A stretch of DNA of 64,000 nucleotides from Cacajao melanocephalus (lineage: Eukaryota; Chordata; Mammalia; Primates; Pitheciidae): NCBI GenBank assembly GCA_963573385.1, contig CAUYLG010076802.1, positions 1 to 64,000 on the forward strand, read 5' to 3'. Shown piece after piece: positions 11,946 to 25,429 of this stretch. The notes under the pieces were generated by a model. That model was not told the origin of the DNA, did not search any database, and worked only from the letters and a program-made list of their open reading frames with translations. How positions within the stretch are numbered: position 1 is the stretch's first letter; each line of letters starts with the position of its first letter. Position numbers and translations under genes: made by a program.

Positions 11946-13205
11946 ATATATTTAAAATGAGGAAAAGTAAACGTAACCCTAAATAATAGTACGTAAAATG
12001 CAAACATCTAGTAAAAAAAAAAATTCACATGGGAAATTATTTCTAGTCTTTAACAATTTACTGGTTATTTAACATCAAAGAGCAGCATCAAATGTGACAT
12101 AAGCAGGTTACTTTGTATGTTTGGGCGCAATTATTTATCTGAAGGACAAGCCGTTTAGATCAGAGAATGTAAAGAATCCTTTAGATATTTGAGGCCTATG
12201 ATTCTAATAAATTTATAATTAATGTAGCATTTGATTTTTCCATTTTGGTGAATGTAAAGAAAGCTTAAGAATTTACATTTATATGGTCAGTATGAAATCA
12301 GAATACATAAAAAGAAATTACCTTAAACCCTAAAATTGTCTTTTTAGATGGAGCTTACAGTTTCTTTCTTCTCTAACAGGGTTCACAAGCCCAAGAAGTA
12401 CCTGAAATTGGGGTAGGTCACAGAGTAAACATGGCTTGTTTTCTGAGGGTATCAATTTTACTTTATAATTTTGGGTAAAATCATATTCATAAATCGTATT
12501 GTATAACAATGAACTTGGATAACTTACGGTATAGAGTACAAATATCATATAAATATTTAAAGTTTAAAATGGAAAAAAATATTGCTTTGGAGAGAAATCT
12601 TAGGGCAACTATCTCAGATGCTGGAGGAGAAAGACTTTGTCTCTTCTAGTATTCTAACAAAAAAGTTTGAGAAGTGCTATAAGTTCACTGGGCATTGGGC
12701 AATGAGTCTAAAATCCTGCTCTAAAGATCTGCAACCATTATTGGATCTGTGCCATAAATATGTTTTATTTACCCAGACATCTGCACTATTTATTTAACTT
12801 TAGTTACTGAATGAACAGTTTTCATTCTGTATGAGGTGCTACCCTCAAAACTATTCATCCATTTCTCAGTATGTTTTTGGTTGATGGAGTTTGGATGAAA
12901 TATATGTTTCTCTGACCCTCCACTTAAGGCAAAACATAGCAGCCTGCCTTTCCTTTCCAGCTGCAGACAGAACTGAGATGAGCACAAACCATTCCTTTCA
13001 GTTGACTACCAAGGGGTAAACTGAAGAGTTTTGCATTGTGATTTAGGGGTCTCAAGGGTTCTCCCTTCCACCATGGGCCGTGATAGTGACTAAAGCACCA
13101 GTCCTCTGAGGTAGGACAGAGTGATCTTGACAGGCCAATACTATGAAAGATGAGAGGGAAATCCTCTCTCAAGCCATTTGTCATTTCTAAACACCTTGAC
13201 TCAAG
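11946..13205. other. Single-copy-like DNA
   Basis: I recognise no repeat. A pyrimidine tract and AG (about 12360-12380) followed 33 bases later by gtaggt resembles a mini-exon, but no coding support exists. Confidence 0.45.
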
Positions 13206-13209
13206 TAAT

Positions 13210-13770
13210 TGGCCACAATTTTAAAATACACCCTTAAATTATTTAACACTCTTCCCATTTAAAGTCAGACTCTAATTCCTCTTCCCCTGAATATAGCCCA
13301 GCCAGTGACTTGCTTTAAAATAATACACTTAGGTTGAACTGATGCTCTGTGATTTTTTTAAACTAAGCGAGGGAAGACAACTCAATTCTGCCCAGAGAGT
13401 GCTCTCTCACTCAGCTGAATGCATACTGGGAGCCATAAGCCAACACGTAAGGAATTTAGCTACTCAGAAGTTATTATGCTGGAAAGACCATGCAGAAAAC
13501 TTAAGGACATAGAAAAAGCTGCTTGAGGGCTCCAGCCCCCAGCTGTTTGACAATTCCAGGTCCATGCCTCAGGCATGTGAGCCAGGAGCTTTCAGATAAT
13601 TCCAGTCTTCAAGCCATCCCAGCTGCTGGCAAGTGGAGCAGAGATGAGCCATCCCTGCTAAGCCCTGCCCAAATGGCAGATTCATGAGCAAAACAAATGC
13701 TCTTGTTGTTTTAAGCCACTGAGTTTTGAGGTGGTTTGTTGGTTTGTTAGGTAGTGTAGATAAATGGATT
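13210..13770 (+). mobile_element. Old LTR-like repeat, sense (same family as 3335 and 10753)
   Basis: The words gactctaattcctcttcccc, ccagccagtgacttgcttta, gtggagcagagatgagccat, cctgcccaaatggcagattc and cttgttgttttaagccactg, then gaggtggtttgttggtttgt, identify the sense orientation of the family whose antisense copies read tgctgcataacaaatca. Confidence 0.75.
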
Positions 13771-13979
13771 CTTTCCTATTGCCTAGCCAGATTTTGAGGA
13801 AATGGGACATAAGTGAATAATGTTTGTTTTCAAACACATTCCCTATTTTAAAATTGGGTTGTTTGTAGATTAAAAAGAGAAAGGCAAGAAGAGACCAGAA
13901 TCACAATGCACTAAAAGAGAGATAGAAAATGAATTAGTTTCACAGATATCTGCAATACATGTGCATGTGCACAGAACCT

Positions 13980-14140
13980 TGGAAGTTTTAAATTGGAAGG
14001 GATCTTAGGAATCATAAAACTGAATCTTTTTTTCAAAAGTAAAGTTCAAGGAATTAACTCATTTGGGCAGGATTCCAGAGCCAGAATAGAGCCCAAGCTT
14101 CCAAACCTGGCTACTGACTGCAGCATCTCTTTTCTTGAGG
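13980..14140 (-). mobile_element. MIR3-like SINE, antisense
   Basis: The words aaattggaagggatcttagg, gaattaactcatttgggcag and agaatagagcccaagcttcc follow the antisense pattern of an old MIR-related SINE. Divergence is high. Confidence 0.48.
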
Positions 14141-14517
14141 CATGTATAATAAACTTCACCAATTTAACCAAATAATAAGGGCAAGATCAAATAAACAAAA
14201 AAGCAATAGCAACAACAGAAACAATACTGCGTAACTTACCTGACTATTTCTAAAAGTAGTTGTCTTTGCTATGCCTGTCCCTGTCAATTGTCTCCGGTGG
14301 AGTAAGTGTGCCTATCCCTGGGTCCTTAACATTAAAGGGCTCGGGAAACTGCTAGAGAAATTGCAGTTCTAGTTCTCCAGGCAAGGAAGTTAATGAATCT
14401 CAGACATCCTCATGTTATTTCACTACTCACAGCAGTACATTTGTGGAGTGCTTAACATGTGATAGCAGCTGTGCTAAATATGTTATTTCATTTTATGCTG
14501 CTTTGAGTTTTTTAATA

Positions 14518-14705
14518 AATCAAATTTATTGTGGTATAATTTTTATATACTAAAAAGTACCCATATGAAAGATAGTTTAATGAGTTTAGACAAATGTACA
14601 GACCTGTATGATGCCTAACATAATCAAGATATAGAAAATTTTCATTCCCACAACCCCAAAAAGTTTATGTATGCTACTTTGCAGATAATCATCCTTCTGC
14701 CGTGT
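14518..14705 (-). mobile_element. L1ME 3'-UTR fragment, antisense
   Basis: The words tttattgtggtataattttt, gagtttagacaaatgtacag, cataatcaagatatagaaaa and ccaaaaagtttatgtatgct match the antisense 3'-UTR of L1ME elements. Confidence 0.67.
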
Positions 14706-15103
14706 CAAGGCAACCCAATGTCCAATGTTCAGTGGGTTCCAAACCCATTCCTGGAAGCATTATCAGGGAAAGTAGCACATGTGCTAGGAAATAAATGGGG
14801 AATTTTTACAGCTCTGCTAACCTGAGTTTGCAGCACCAGTTAGGGCTCGTTACAAGCTGGTCAAAATCTTAACTGGAAGTTTCTGGAAATGAGAGTCATG
14901 TAAGGGTTAGATAAGCTCTCTGTACCTTTCTGACTGGATGGGAAACTCTGTTTTCAGAAAACCTATGTAAAGTAAAAGCTAGAACAGACTTGAAAAGTGC
15001 CTGAACTTTGAATGCATCCTCTCTCCTGTCTGTCCCACCCATCACACACAGATCTATTATCAGAAGGGGGAAATCTTACAAGCTCAAAGTATTTGAGCAC
15101 AAC
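14706..15103. other. Single-copy-like spacer
   Basis: Nothing recognised. It lies between two antisense L1 3' ends. Confidence 0.4.
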
Positions 15104-16113
15104 CTCTTTTTTTTTTAAATTGTACTTTAAGTTCTGGGGTACATGTGCAGAACATGCAGGTTTGTTACATAGGCATACACGTGCCATGGTGGTTGGCTGT
15201 ATCCATCATCTCGTCATCTACATTAGGTATTTCTCCTAATGCTATCCCTCCCCCAGCCTCTCACCCCTGCTGACAGTCCCCAGTTTATGATGTTCCCCTC
15301 CCTGTGTCCATGTGTTCTCACTGTTCAACTCCCACTTATGAGTGAGAACATGTGGTGTTTGGTTTTCTGTTCTTGTGTTAGTTTGCTGAGAATGATGGTT
15401 TCCAGATTTATCCATGTCCCTGCAAAGGACATGAACTCATTCTTTTTTATGGCCGTATAGTATTCCATGGTATATATATGCCACATTTTCTTTGTCCAGT
15501 CTATCATTGATGAGCATTTGGGTTGGTTCCAAGTCTTTGCTATTGGGAACAGGGCTGCAATAAACATACATGTGCATGTGTCTTTGTAGTAGAACAATTT
15601 ATAATTCTTTGGATATATACCCCACTAATGGAATTGCTGGGTCAAATGGTATTTCTAGTTCTAGACCCTTGAGGAATTGCCACACTGCCTTCCACAATTG
15701 TTGAACTAATTTACACTCCCACCAACAGTGTAAAAGTGTTCATGTTTTTCCACATCCTCTCCAGCATCTGTTGTCTCCTTTTTAATGATCGCCATTCTAA
15801 CTAGCATGAGATGGTATCTCAATGTGGTTTTAATTTGCATTTCTCTAATGACTAGTGATGATGAGCTTTTTTTCATAGGCTTGTTTGCTGCACAAATGTC
15901 TCCTTTTGAGAAGTGTCTGTTCATATCCTTTGCCCACTTTTTGATGGGGTTGTTTGTTTTTTTCTTGTAAATTTGTTTAAGTTCTTTGTAGATTCTGGAT
16001 TTTAGCCCTTTGTCAGATGGGTAGACAGCAAAAATTTTCTCCCATTCTGTAGGTTGCCTGTTCACTCTGATGTCTGATAATAGTTTCTTTTGCTGGAGCA
16101 CAGCTTCTTTTTA
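15104..16113 (-). mobile_element. L1P-type LINE-1, 5'-truncated, antisense
   Basis: The 3' end lies at the left: a poly-T (15104-15116) followed by ttgtactttaagttctgggg and the typical L1P 3'-UTR. ORF2 remnants follow. Minus-strand frames 15325-15597 (containing EYYTAIKKNEFMSFAGTW) and 15706-16101 (containing [19 protein letters not shown]) are the C-terminal region of the L1 endonuclease/reverse-transcriptase protein. The copy is about 1 kb of a 6-kb element and its ORF2 is broken between the two frames. It is one of the least diverged L1 copies here and cannot mobilise itself. Confidence 0.95.
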
Positions 16114-16320
16114 ATCATGGACATACCAGCAGATGCAGGACAACACATCAGAAGCTAGACAAAAATGAATGAATGAATAGAGAATTATTTTAAACTGAGC
16201 AGAGACATCAATGGCTGCACATCTCAGGGAGACAGATTCTGTAAACTAGGTTGGAGTAAATTATTTAGAGCAACAACTGTCTCATGGGAGAAATGTAACC
16301 CAGAGTTGTTACAAGAGTAA

Positions 16321-16622
<302 letters not shown>

Positions 16623-18202
16623 AAATGTCTAGTTTTCAATGAAACAACATGCGATAGTCAAAGAAACAGGAAAATGTGATCCATACTCAGGAAAAAAACA
16701 GTCCATGGAAACTGACTTTGAGTGCACTCAAATATATTTAGCACCCAAAGACTTCAAAACAGCTCTTGTGTTTCAAAAACTAAATGAAAGTGTGATGATA
16801 ATGACACGCTAATAGCAATGCTCAATAGAGACACATAAACAATAAAAAGGAACTGGTGGAACTTCTAGAATTTAAAAGTCTTGTAACTGAAATAAAAAAT
16901 TAAATGAGCACATTTGAGGTGGAAAAAGAAATAATTGGTGAACTTGAAATAGAGTAATAGAAATTAACCTCTCTGAAGAAAAGGGTAAAACATAGGTAGA
17001 AGAAAAATGAACAGTGTCTCAGAGACCCATGTGACAACATCCAGTATACCTATTAGAGTGTAATGAAAGTCCCAGAAAGAGAAGATAGAGACACATGGCA
17101 GGAAAAATACTTGAAGATAAATGGCTAAACATTCTACAAATTTAATGAAAAACATTAATTATATACCTACAAAGCTCAACAAACTCTAAATAGAATAAAC
17201 ACAAAAATCCCCACCTACACACATCAGAGTAAAATTACTGAAAACCTATCACAAATAAAAAATATTAAAAGCAGCAAAGAAAATCAGCTCATCCTACACT
17301 GGGGAATAACAAGGCAATTGATGACTGATTTCTTCTCTGAAACAATGGAGGCCAGACGGCAGTGGAGTGACACATTCAAAGTGATGAAAAAAAATTGTCA
17401 ACCACAAATTCTATATGCAAAACAATTCTTCAAAAACAGGTGAAATAAAGAAATTCCCAGATAAACAAAGACTGACAGAAACTATTGCTGACAGTTATAG
17501 CTTCCAAGAAATTCTACAGAAGATAAAAGGAAATGACACCATAAGGCAAATACACAGGAGAAATGAAGAGCACCAGAAATGGTAGCTACCATATATAAAA
17601 TTGTATAAACATATATTTTCTTTTAATTAAAAAAAATCAGATTGTGTGAAACAATAATTAAAGCACTATTGTTGAGTTTATAATGTTATATAGATATTAT
17701 ATATATGACAATAATAGTACATATAAGGAGGGGATGAAGTTAAGCTATATAAGAGCATAAATGTTAGATGTTGCTGAAATTAAATATTAACATGAATTAT
17801 ATTGATAAATTAAGTGTACACCTTAATCCCTATAGCAAACACAAAGAAAATAATCAACAGAATAATTAAAATGATACACCAAAAATAGTTGTTTAACCTA
17901 AAGACAGCAGTAAAAGAGCAACAGAGGAACAGCAAAAAGACATAAACTATAAAACAAACAGCAAAATGGCAGACCTAAGTCCAATCCTATCAATAACACA
18001 TTAAATACTTCATTAAACTGACTAAACACTGTAAAGATTGGCAGATGGGGTACAAAAGAAAGATTCAGTTATGTGCTGACTACAACAGACATACTTTAAA
18101 TTCAAAGATAAAACTAAATTGAAAGTAAAAGAAATGAAAAAAATATTTTGTACAAACAGTAATCATAAGAAAGCTGGAGTGGATATACTAATATCAAACA
18201 AG

Positions 18203-18535
<333 letters not shown>

Positions 18536-18606
18536 TTACTAGAGATACAGAGGGACATTTCATAAGCATAAGAAAGTCAATACATCAGGAAGATATAATG
18601 ATGTTA

Positions 18607-18645
18607 TTATTAGCACCATGCTATAACCGACTGAGCTGACCAGCC
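18607..18645 (-). pseudogene. tRNA-Ile (AAT) 5'-half pseudogene fragment inside L1M
   Basis: Read on the minus strand from 18645, the 39 bases match the 5' half of nuclear tRNA-Ile(AAT). They cover the acceptor 5' strand, the D arm (agctcagt..ggtta) and the anticodon stem with loop up to ctaataa. By eye 34 of 39 positions agree with the tRNA as I remember it. The match stops inside the anticodon loop, and the 3' half is absent. On both sides the sequence returns to L1M ORF2 (tcaggaagatataatg to the left, aaatttatttgtgctttaca to the right). It is therefore an insertion into the L1 and not a tRNA gene. There is no T arm or complete B box, so no functional tRNA is possible. Confidence 0.83.
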
Positions 18646-18954
18646 ATCACATGACCTTAAATTTATTTGTGCTTTACAACAGGATTCTAAAATACATAAA
18701 GTAAAAGCAAAGGGCATTGAAAGGCAATAGAGATGATTTAAAAATTACAGTTCAAGATTTTAAGACTCTTGATATTGCTAGAGCAAGTAGACAGAAAATT
18801 AGTAAAGATAAAAGATTTTTTAAAAAACTATTAACATGGTGGTTTAACTGACATGTATAGAACAATTCTCCCTGCAGCAGCAAAAAATATTCTTTCAAGT
18901 GCATTTGGAAGTTTCTTCAGGATAGATCATACAATAGGCTTTAAGGCAAGTTTT

Positions 18955-19230
18955 TGGCTGGGTGCAGTGGCTCATGTCTGTAATCTTAGCACTGTGGGAG
19001 GTTGAGGTGGGTGGCTCACCTGAGGTCAGGGGTTCAAGACCAGCCTGGCAAACATGGTGAAACCCCATCTCTACTAAAAATACAAAAATCAGCCAGGTGT
19101 GGTGGCAAGCCCCTGTGATCCCATCATCGCTTGAACCCAGGAGGCACAGGTTGCAGTGAGCCAAGATCACGCCATTGCACGCACTCCAGCCTAGGTGAGA
19201 GAATAAGATTTCATCTAAAAAAAAAAGACA
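18955..19230 (+). mobile_element. Alu, sense, with internal deletion and TSD
   Basis: It starts ggctgggtgcagtggctcat. In the right monomer the usual text between gtgatcccatcat and cgcttgaacccagg is missing (about 30 bp), and gcac is duplicated before ctccagcc. The flanks aggcaagtttt (18944-18954) and aagcaagtttt (19231-19241) form the target-site duplication. Confidence 0.93.
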
Positions 19231-19614
19231 AAGCAAGTTTTCATAAACATAAAAGGATTGAACTCATTCAAAGTATGTCCTTCAATAACAATAGAATTAA
19301 ATTAGAAATTCAGAACAGAAACCTGAAAAATCCTTCACAATATCTGGAAATTAGATAACACATTTCTAAATAACTCAGGATCAAAGAAGAAATTGCATGT
19401 AAAATTACAGAGTATGTTGTACTGAATGAAAGTGAAAAGACAACATATGAAAATTTACGGCATGCAGCTAAACAGTGCTCAGACAAAAAGTTATAGCTTT
19501 AAACATGTATGTTAAAAGTCATATTCACTGTTTAGGAAGGTAATTTTTACAAATTAGAAAAAGTTTTATTGTATGCATGTTAGATATAGTGAACCCTAAG
19601 TTTCTCTTCAAAGA

Positions 19615-20112
19615 ATCAGTGTGTCAGGATGTTCAGCTCTCTTATTCTTTAATTCTCCGTTTTAATGTTTAACTTCCTTGTAGTTTCAGTAAAAACCTTT
19701 TCCACTAGTTCTAATTGGTAGTTCACATCTGTTCCCTGAGTGCCCTGCTCTATCCTGACTCTCATCCCAGTCACCTGCTCTGGTCACCTGCTTTTACCCC
19801 TGGCTACCTGCTTGGACCTGCACATAACCATTCTTCTTGCCAAACTACCCACCCCACCGCTCCAGCTCATACCCCTGCTCCCTTTAAAATAGACCATCGG
19901 GATTAGTCTACACTGTGCGACCTAACCCTAGTCAACAAGGGAAAGACACAGCAGTAGGGGTGACCTCCATCAGGAATAAGTAGCCCTTTCCCTCCCTTGT
20001 CCAGGTGTGCACTCGCCATTGTTCCATCTGTGAGCTGCACCCTTCTACAGAAGTAAATTGCCTTGCTGAGGAAATTTATATTTGAGTGATACTTCTTTTG
20101 CAGCACCAAAAA
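19615..20112 (+). mobile_element. ERV-type solo LTR (family unsure)
   Basis: The unit has LTR organisation: a C-rich U3 (19730-19870), a TATA-like tttaaaatag near 19883, and an R/U5-like end reading gaagtaaattgccttgctga then ttgagtgatacttcttttgc, typical of several ERV1 LTR families. No internal retroviral sequence follows. The boundaries are approximate. Confidence 0.55.
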
Positions 20113-20302
20113 TTTTACTTATGCACAAATTTTAGATTTTGTTGGTTTAGTATTGGAACCTCTTTGTCAAAGGTTTTTTAAGTCTTTAAATACATGGTAA
20201 CACATTATATATATATGCATGTATGTAAGTGCATATAATATATTGTTAAATGCTTTATACAGAAAAGATCTTGTAGATAATTACCACCATGTATTGAGGT
20301 TC

Positions 20303-20706
20303 TGATATAGTTTGATTGCATGTCCCTACCAGATCTCATGTTGAATTTCAATCCCCAATGTTGGAGGTAGGGCCTGGTGGGAGATGTTTGGATTGTAAGA
20401 GTGGATCGTTCATGAATGACTTGGGCCATCCCATTAGTGATAAGTGAACTTTCCCTCTGAGTTCACACAAGATGTGGTCATTTAAAAGTGCGTGTCACTT
20501 CCCCCTAACTCTCTCTTTCTTGCTCCTGCTCTACCATGTGAAATGCCTGCTCCCCCTTCACCTTCCACCATGACTGGAAGCTTCTTGAGGCCTGCCCAGA
20601 AGCAGATGCTGGCGCTGTGCTTCCTATACAGCCTACAAACACATCTTTTTCTTATAAATTATCCAGTCTCAGGTATTTATAGCAATGCAAGAATTGCCTA
20701 AACACA
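20303..20706 (+). mobile_element. MST/THE1-type MaLR solo LTR
   Basis: It begins tgatatagtttgattgcatg and includes gaatttcaatccccaatgtt, ccttccaccatgactggaag, cagaagcagatgctggcgct and aattatccagtctcaggta. It ends ctaaacaca. Five-base flanks ggttc (20298-20302) and gattc (20707-20711) are a likely target-site duplication with one change. No internal sequence remains. Confidence 0.9.
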
Positions 20707-20714
20707 GATTCTAT

Positions 20715-20915
20715 CCACTTGTGGGGCACTGGGCTAAGCATTTTGTATATGCAATTTCATTTACTTTTCACAATCCTATGAAGTATTATTAAGAAAAAAA
20801 TAAGGTTTAGAAAGTCTATAAGTTGTCTATATTAAAATGTCAAATACACAGCACAGCTGGATTCAAACCCAGGTCCCTTGGAAGGCAAAGCCAGTGCTCT
20901 TCTGTCCTAACCACC
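20715..20915 (-). mobile_element. MIR SINE, antisense
   Basis: The words ggggcactgggctaagcatt, caatcctatgaagtattatt, ctggattcaaacccaggtcc and gccagtgctcttctgtccta follow the MIR consensus backwards. Confidence 0.7.
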
Positions 20916-23705
20916 TCCCTTCCAGATCTCAGTAATTTTGTCTTAATTCTCAAACCTCTACATATATGTTCTTCTTCAGCCATGAAGACTAAGATAAGAA
21001 ATTGCCATTTCTTATATCTCTGACTTTTACTCCTTCTAATGAGATTTTTGTGTGTCCTTTCTAGGTATCTAAATCAGTATGCCTGAATTTGATGTGAACT
21101 CCTAGTAGTCAGCTACTGTCTAAAATAGAGGTTCGCATTAGTTTGAAAAACAGTGGAGATACTCTGATTTGGTAAGGAAGACTGAGTGTAAATAGTAGTA
21201 ACTAGCAATATTAATCAGGCACAAAAATGTGGAACTGAGAAACGTCCTGATAATGTCAGTTGGGAAGATACAGTGATTTATGGAGTGCCTGGAAATCACA
21301 AGCTCATGTATGTGATAGCTTCCAAATGGCTAGTATATATATTTTAAGAAGATAAAACTTATCTTTGGTGAGAATGACTTTAAATTGAATAGCTGGAACC
21401 ATAGATTTGATTTTCTTTTTGATAAGTGGAAATAGAGATGGCAACAAAACTTGCTTCATAATGTCTCCCCGGGCTAGTCTTCTTTGGCTAGAAAAATGGA
21501 TTTTGGAAAGATTTTGTATGTCTTCTCTTCGGTTCTCTTATCTTACAGATAAAATGGAAGCCCAGGGATATTTTATTTTCCCCTTAATTTTCTGTAGCAA
21601 GCAACATAGCTGCTCCTAAGAGGTGCCCCAGGAAGAGTGTGAAGGATGACTTGCCAAAGCACCCAGTTGAGATCTAGAATGAAAAACTAAGTCTCAGATT
21701 TTTCGGGCTGGTGTTAGACTTTCACCTTAAGAGATACGTATGTCTGTTATAAAAATAAAATTCTTTCCAGGACCCAGAAAAGCCTTTAGCCAATGTGAAT
21801 GCAGGAAGAGAGAATTACTTCACTACACTGAATAGAGACTCTGGGGACTTTTCCACTTGAGTCTTCATGTGGGGTTTTAAATTCCCGAGAGACAAAGCAC
21901 AGGAGAAGCTGCCGCCAATATGCGGCCCTTACTGAGACACAGAAGGTCTCCTTTCTCCTTCTTTTCTTGTACTGGATGACCTAAAACAAAGATCTCTCAA
22001 TAGCTCTGCTCTCCAGGCCACTCGGGCCTCTGCCATTTCTTTTGAAAATAGTCACTTTCTAAGGGTGACTGTTCCTGAAATAGACACCCAGGAGGAGGCA
22101 ATGGAGCTGGGCGGTATCACATCCCCAGTTGCTATCTCTCCTTCTCTTAGTTGCTCCAGTGTTCTTTCTTCCCACTGGCTCAGCTTGCTATTCCTAGCTA
22201 CACCCAAGGCTGGACTACTTTGCATTTCTATGGCTTATCTCCACCTGAGTGTATTCAGTTCCTCCCCTTTCTCACCTTTGAGTATCTGTCTCTGCATTCC
22301 CTGATCATCTTTCTTTGACATACTTGACCTCCAAAGGTCTCTCAGGTTATGTAAGGATTAAGCCAAAATGCAAAGGGAGTTGGATGGCTGTTTGGGTGAA
22401 ATTGCAGAGGGTGCAGGGTGAAAGGAAGGAATGTGGAGGCAGGCACAGGGGAGAAAGCTGCTTCCTCACAGAGAGGTCGCTTATCAAGCCCAGCCTGAGG
22501 GCCCTGGGCAGCTGCCCTGTGCTCTCACTACCTCTGGACTGCAGGGTGGGAGTTGGTCTGCACACAGGATACCCTGCCTGTGCCCACTGAAGTTCTCTTG
22601 GCTCGTGTGTCTGGGTCACTCTTAGCTGAAGAGAGAGCACCAGTGACTAGTGGGCGCTCCACAAACCTTGCTGAATTGTGTTGTTTGCTTTTCAAGGTGG
22701 AGGACACAGATAGTTTTTATCAGTATACCATGATTGGCCAGTTTTCCGAGCCTTCTGGAAACAGCTGTGATTAGTTGTCAATAGAAGTAAGGAGGAACAC
22801 TTCATTTTTATCTAAATGAAAACAAAGAGCAGAAGTGGTGAGGAATAGGAAGGGCAAGATAAAAGAAATGGGTTAATAAGAGCAAGGCAATGAAGACAGT
22901 TCTGGACAGGAAAAGGAAGAAGTTGTTAGAAGGGACAGTTAGACCAATGCCTAGTAGACTAAAATTCTTGAAATGAGGCATATCAGCAGCAGAGAACACA
23001 AAACAAAGCTGCGTCCTAAGAGAACAAAAAGCATCACTGTGTTCTTCATCAACAGTCTCAAATGGACAGAAAACATCCCTGAATGCCTGTTGTCTATATG
23101 AATAGAAGCAACGTTGGCAAATTCTGAAATATCTTCAGCTAAGTGCCTCCAAAGGTATAAGATGGGACACAAATGCAAGGACAACTTTTTCCATGCAGAA
23201 AAATAAAGTCACCAAAAATACACCAGGCACGTGAGTGATCAGCACAAAGCCACAGGACCCCTTAGTGCAGGCGTTTGACTGTGGAGAGTTTAACAGCACA
23301 AATCCTTAGGTTCTGGGTGGCCTTAATGGTAGGCACCCATAACCCCTTTCTTGGGATTCTGGAGGAACTCCAACTTGTGAAGTTACTGGGCTAGAGGGTG
23401 AGGGGAGGGTGGGCAGATGTGAGCAAGGATGAAGCCTTCATGTCTCCCCACCACACCCCCACGGCACACCTTTGGTTACCCCTCAGGCCTTCCCACAGCA
23501 AATATAGCTCATCCCCCCACTGCAGCCTAATCTGACAGAGTGGAGGAAAGAATAGAGTCAGTCAAAACATGTGACCTTCTGAGCAGGTTTTGGGAAGCAT
23601 ATTCCCCTTCTTCTCCAATTGCTCCAACAGGAAAAGGGCAGCTTGCTCACTGAAGGCTTTTGTGACCTGAACCATTAGCAGAAAAACAAAACACAAATGC
23701 CGTGG
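20916..23705. other. Single-copy-like DNA, no gene seen
   Basis: I see no confident repeat. Several 60-97-codon open frames (for example 22347-22640) overlap on both strands and show no domains. Confidence 0.45.
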
Positions 23706-23885
23706 TGGGAGAGGCACAGGCTTGAATCCCATCTGCCCCAGTTACTGATGGAGCAAACATGAAGCCCCACACTTTCTCAGTCCTGGGTTTCCTCATTTTT
23801 AAAATGGGATTAATCAGTAATCTCATCTATCTCATAAATGAGATGATCAATGAAAAATCCATACAACCAAGTACAGGAGGGCTGG
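23706..23885 (+). mobile_element. MIR SINE
   Basis: The words ggcttgaatcccatctgccc, ctgggtttcctcatttttaa and aatgggattaatcagtaatc follow the sense MIR pattern. Confidence 0.62.
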
Positions 23886-25429
23886 AGCTCATGTTTCCCT
23901 GACTTCTCATGAGTTATGGATGGTCTGGGGCCCAGGCAAGGTTTGCGTCTGGTTCTTTCTGGTCTGTCCCAGCACCCCAGCAATTAACTCCCACCCTTTG
24001 CCCTGGGACCACCTGGCTGTGCAGGAATGAACCCCACTGAAGAGTCTTGACAGGGTTTCTATTTTTATTCCTCCCTAGATCCTTCTTCTCCAGGGCAACC
24101 ACACACACAATGCCATTTTGCAATTTATTTTCATTTTGTGGAGGACAGCCTTCTCTCCTCTTCCTGGCTTGGCTTCTATGGTTTGGCCCTATTAGTCTTG
24201 GATGGCCCGGGGCTGTTTTGGCCTCAGAGCTGGCATGGCCTTGTTATGCCAGCTGGGGAAGGACAACACACCTGTGAGTGTGCTAGGTTGGGTCTGGGAG
24301 GTGACTGGGCAAGGATCCTAATTGCTTGAGGGTGACACAGGCCTGCCAGCATGACTTCATCCATTTACTTTCGCCAGGCTCTCTGAGCTCTGCAGAGACG
24401 TGCTGGGTGTTTGTGCAGCTGCCCAGCCCTGTGGGAACGGTCTCTTCTACCTGCGATCACCCCTCCTGGCCTCCAGGTGGACACATGTACTCAGATGGTG
24501 GCCACTCTCATATCTGGCTTATAGAACATTCACACGGCTGTCTTTCCTTCGTAATGTTTGGAATAGGTGTTGTTTTAAACAAAAAAAAACCCTGAAAAAC
24601 AGATGGACTGTGGTTTCCAGGCTTCACGTCTCCAAGAACAAGATAGAAACCAGGCATCAGCCCATCTGACTCTTTGGGACCTGAGTCTACACTTCCCAAA
24701 TTGGCAGAGTCCTCACCAGAGACGGAAGTGCCGAGGCGGCCAACTGGGGGAGAGCCACAGCTTCCCGCCAGAAGCATGCCTTCCGCCACTGCCATTGTCA
24801 CTTCGGCAGGAGGACTTTGGGCGGAGGCTGACTAAACCTCATGTGCTGTCTCCTGCACAGACGATGCTGACCCACCATCTGGAATCTGCTCAAGGGCTTG
24901 TTTTTCCAGGGGTGGTGACAGGCAGTGCTGAGTCAGCAATGGTTGCTATCCCTGTCTCTCCTGGAGCCCACACACTGCTTTAGAAGTGGGGTTTCAGTTG
25001 TCTGGGACTTGGGAACACACTTTTCTCTGTGCAAAATGGTCCTGCTAAGGGCTGAACCTATATCCCACACCCCATCACCTCCCTCAGAGGAAAAGGATGA
25101 AGTGTTCCCAGTGGGACCGGTCAGTGAAATATGACACAGAATAATGTGCCAACACAGAACTGGGGAGGGAACCCAAGAGACCAAGCTCTGCTTCCTCATC
25201 ACATCCAAATAAAAGATCTGGGTAGAAAGTAAGTCTTGTGACCACAAGAAAAAGTATTTGGAGAAAACATAATGAATATTAGTCATGGACATTTCCATCA
25301 TAAGGAGAACTGCTCATAGTAGCACAGGGTTGTCAGGGGCCCAGCTCGTCTGGAATCACTTTGAGGAGCACTCTCCATGTGGGTGCATGAAGGCTGCAGG
25401 AGAGCATGTTCTCAGGCATAGTTCCCTGA
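23886..25429. other. Single-copy-like DNA, relatively GC-rich
   Basis: No repeat or exon identified. The overlapping frames at 24326-24983 are open by chance in a GC-richer stretch; none shows a recognisable motif. Confidence 0.45.

Noticed and set aside
12360..12420. Mini-exon-like pattern: pyrimidine tract with AG, 33 bases, then gtaggt
   Set aside because: Splice-site look-alikes of this quality are frequent by chance; there is no neighbouring exon or reading-frame support.
15325..16101. Two minus-strand frames resembling reverse-transcriptase protein
   Set aside because: They are broken ORF2 remnants of a 5'-truncated L1, not a host gene.
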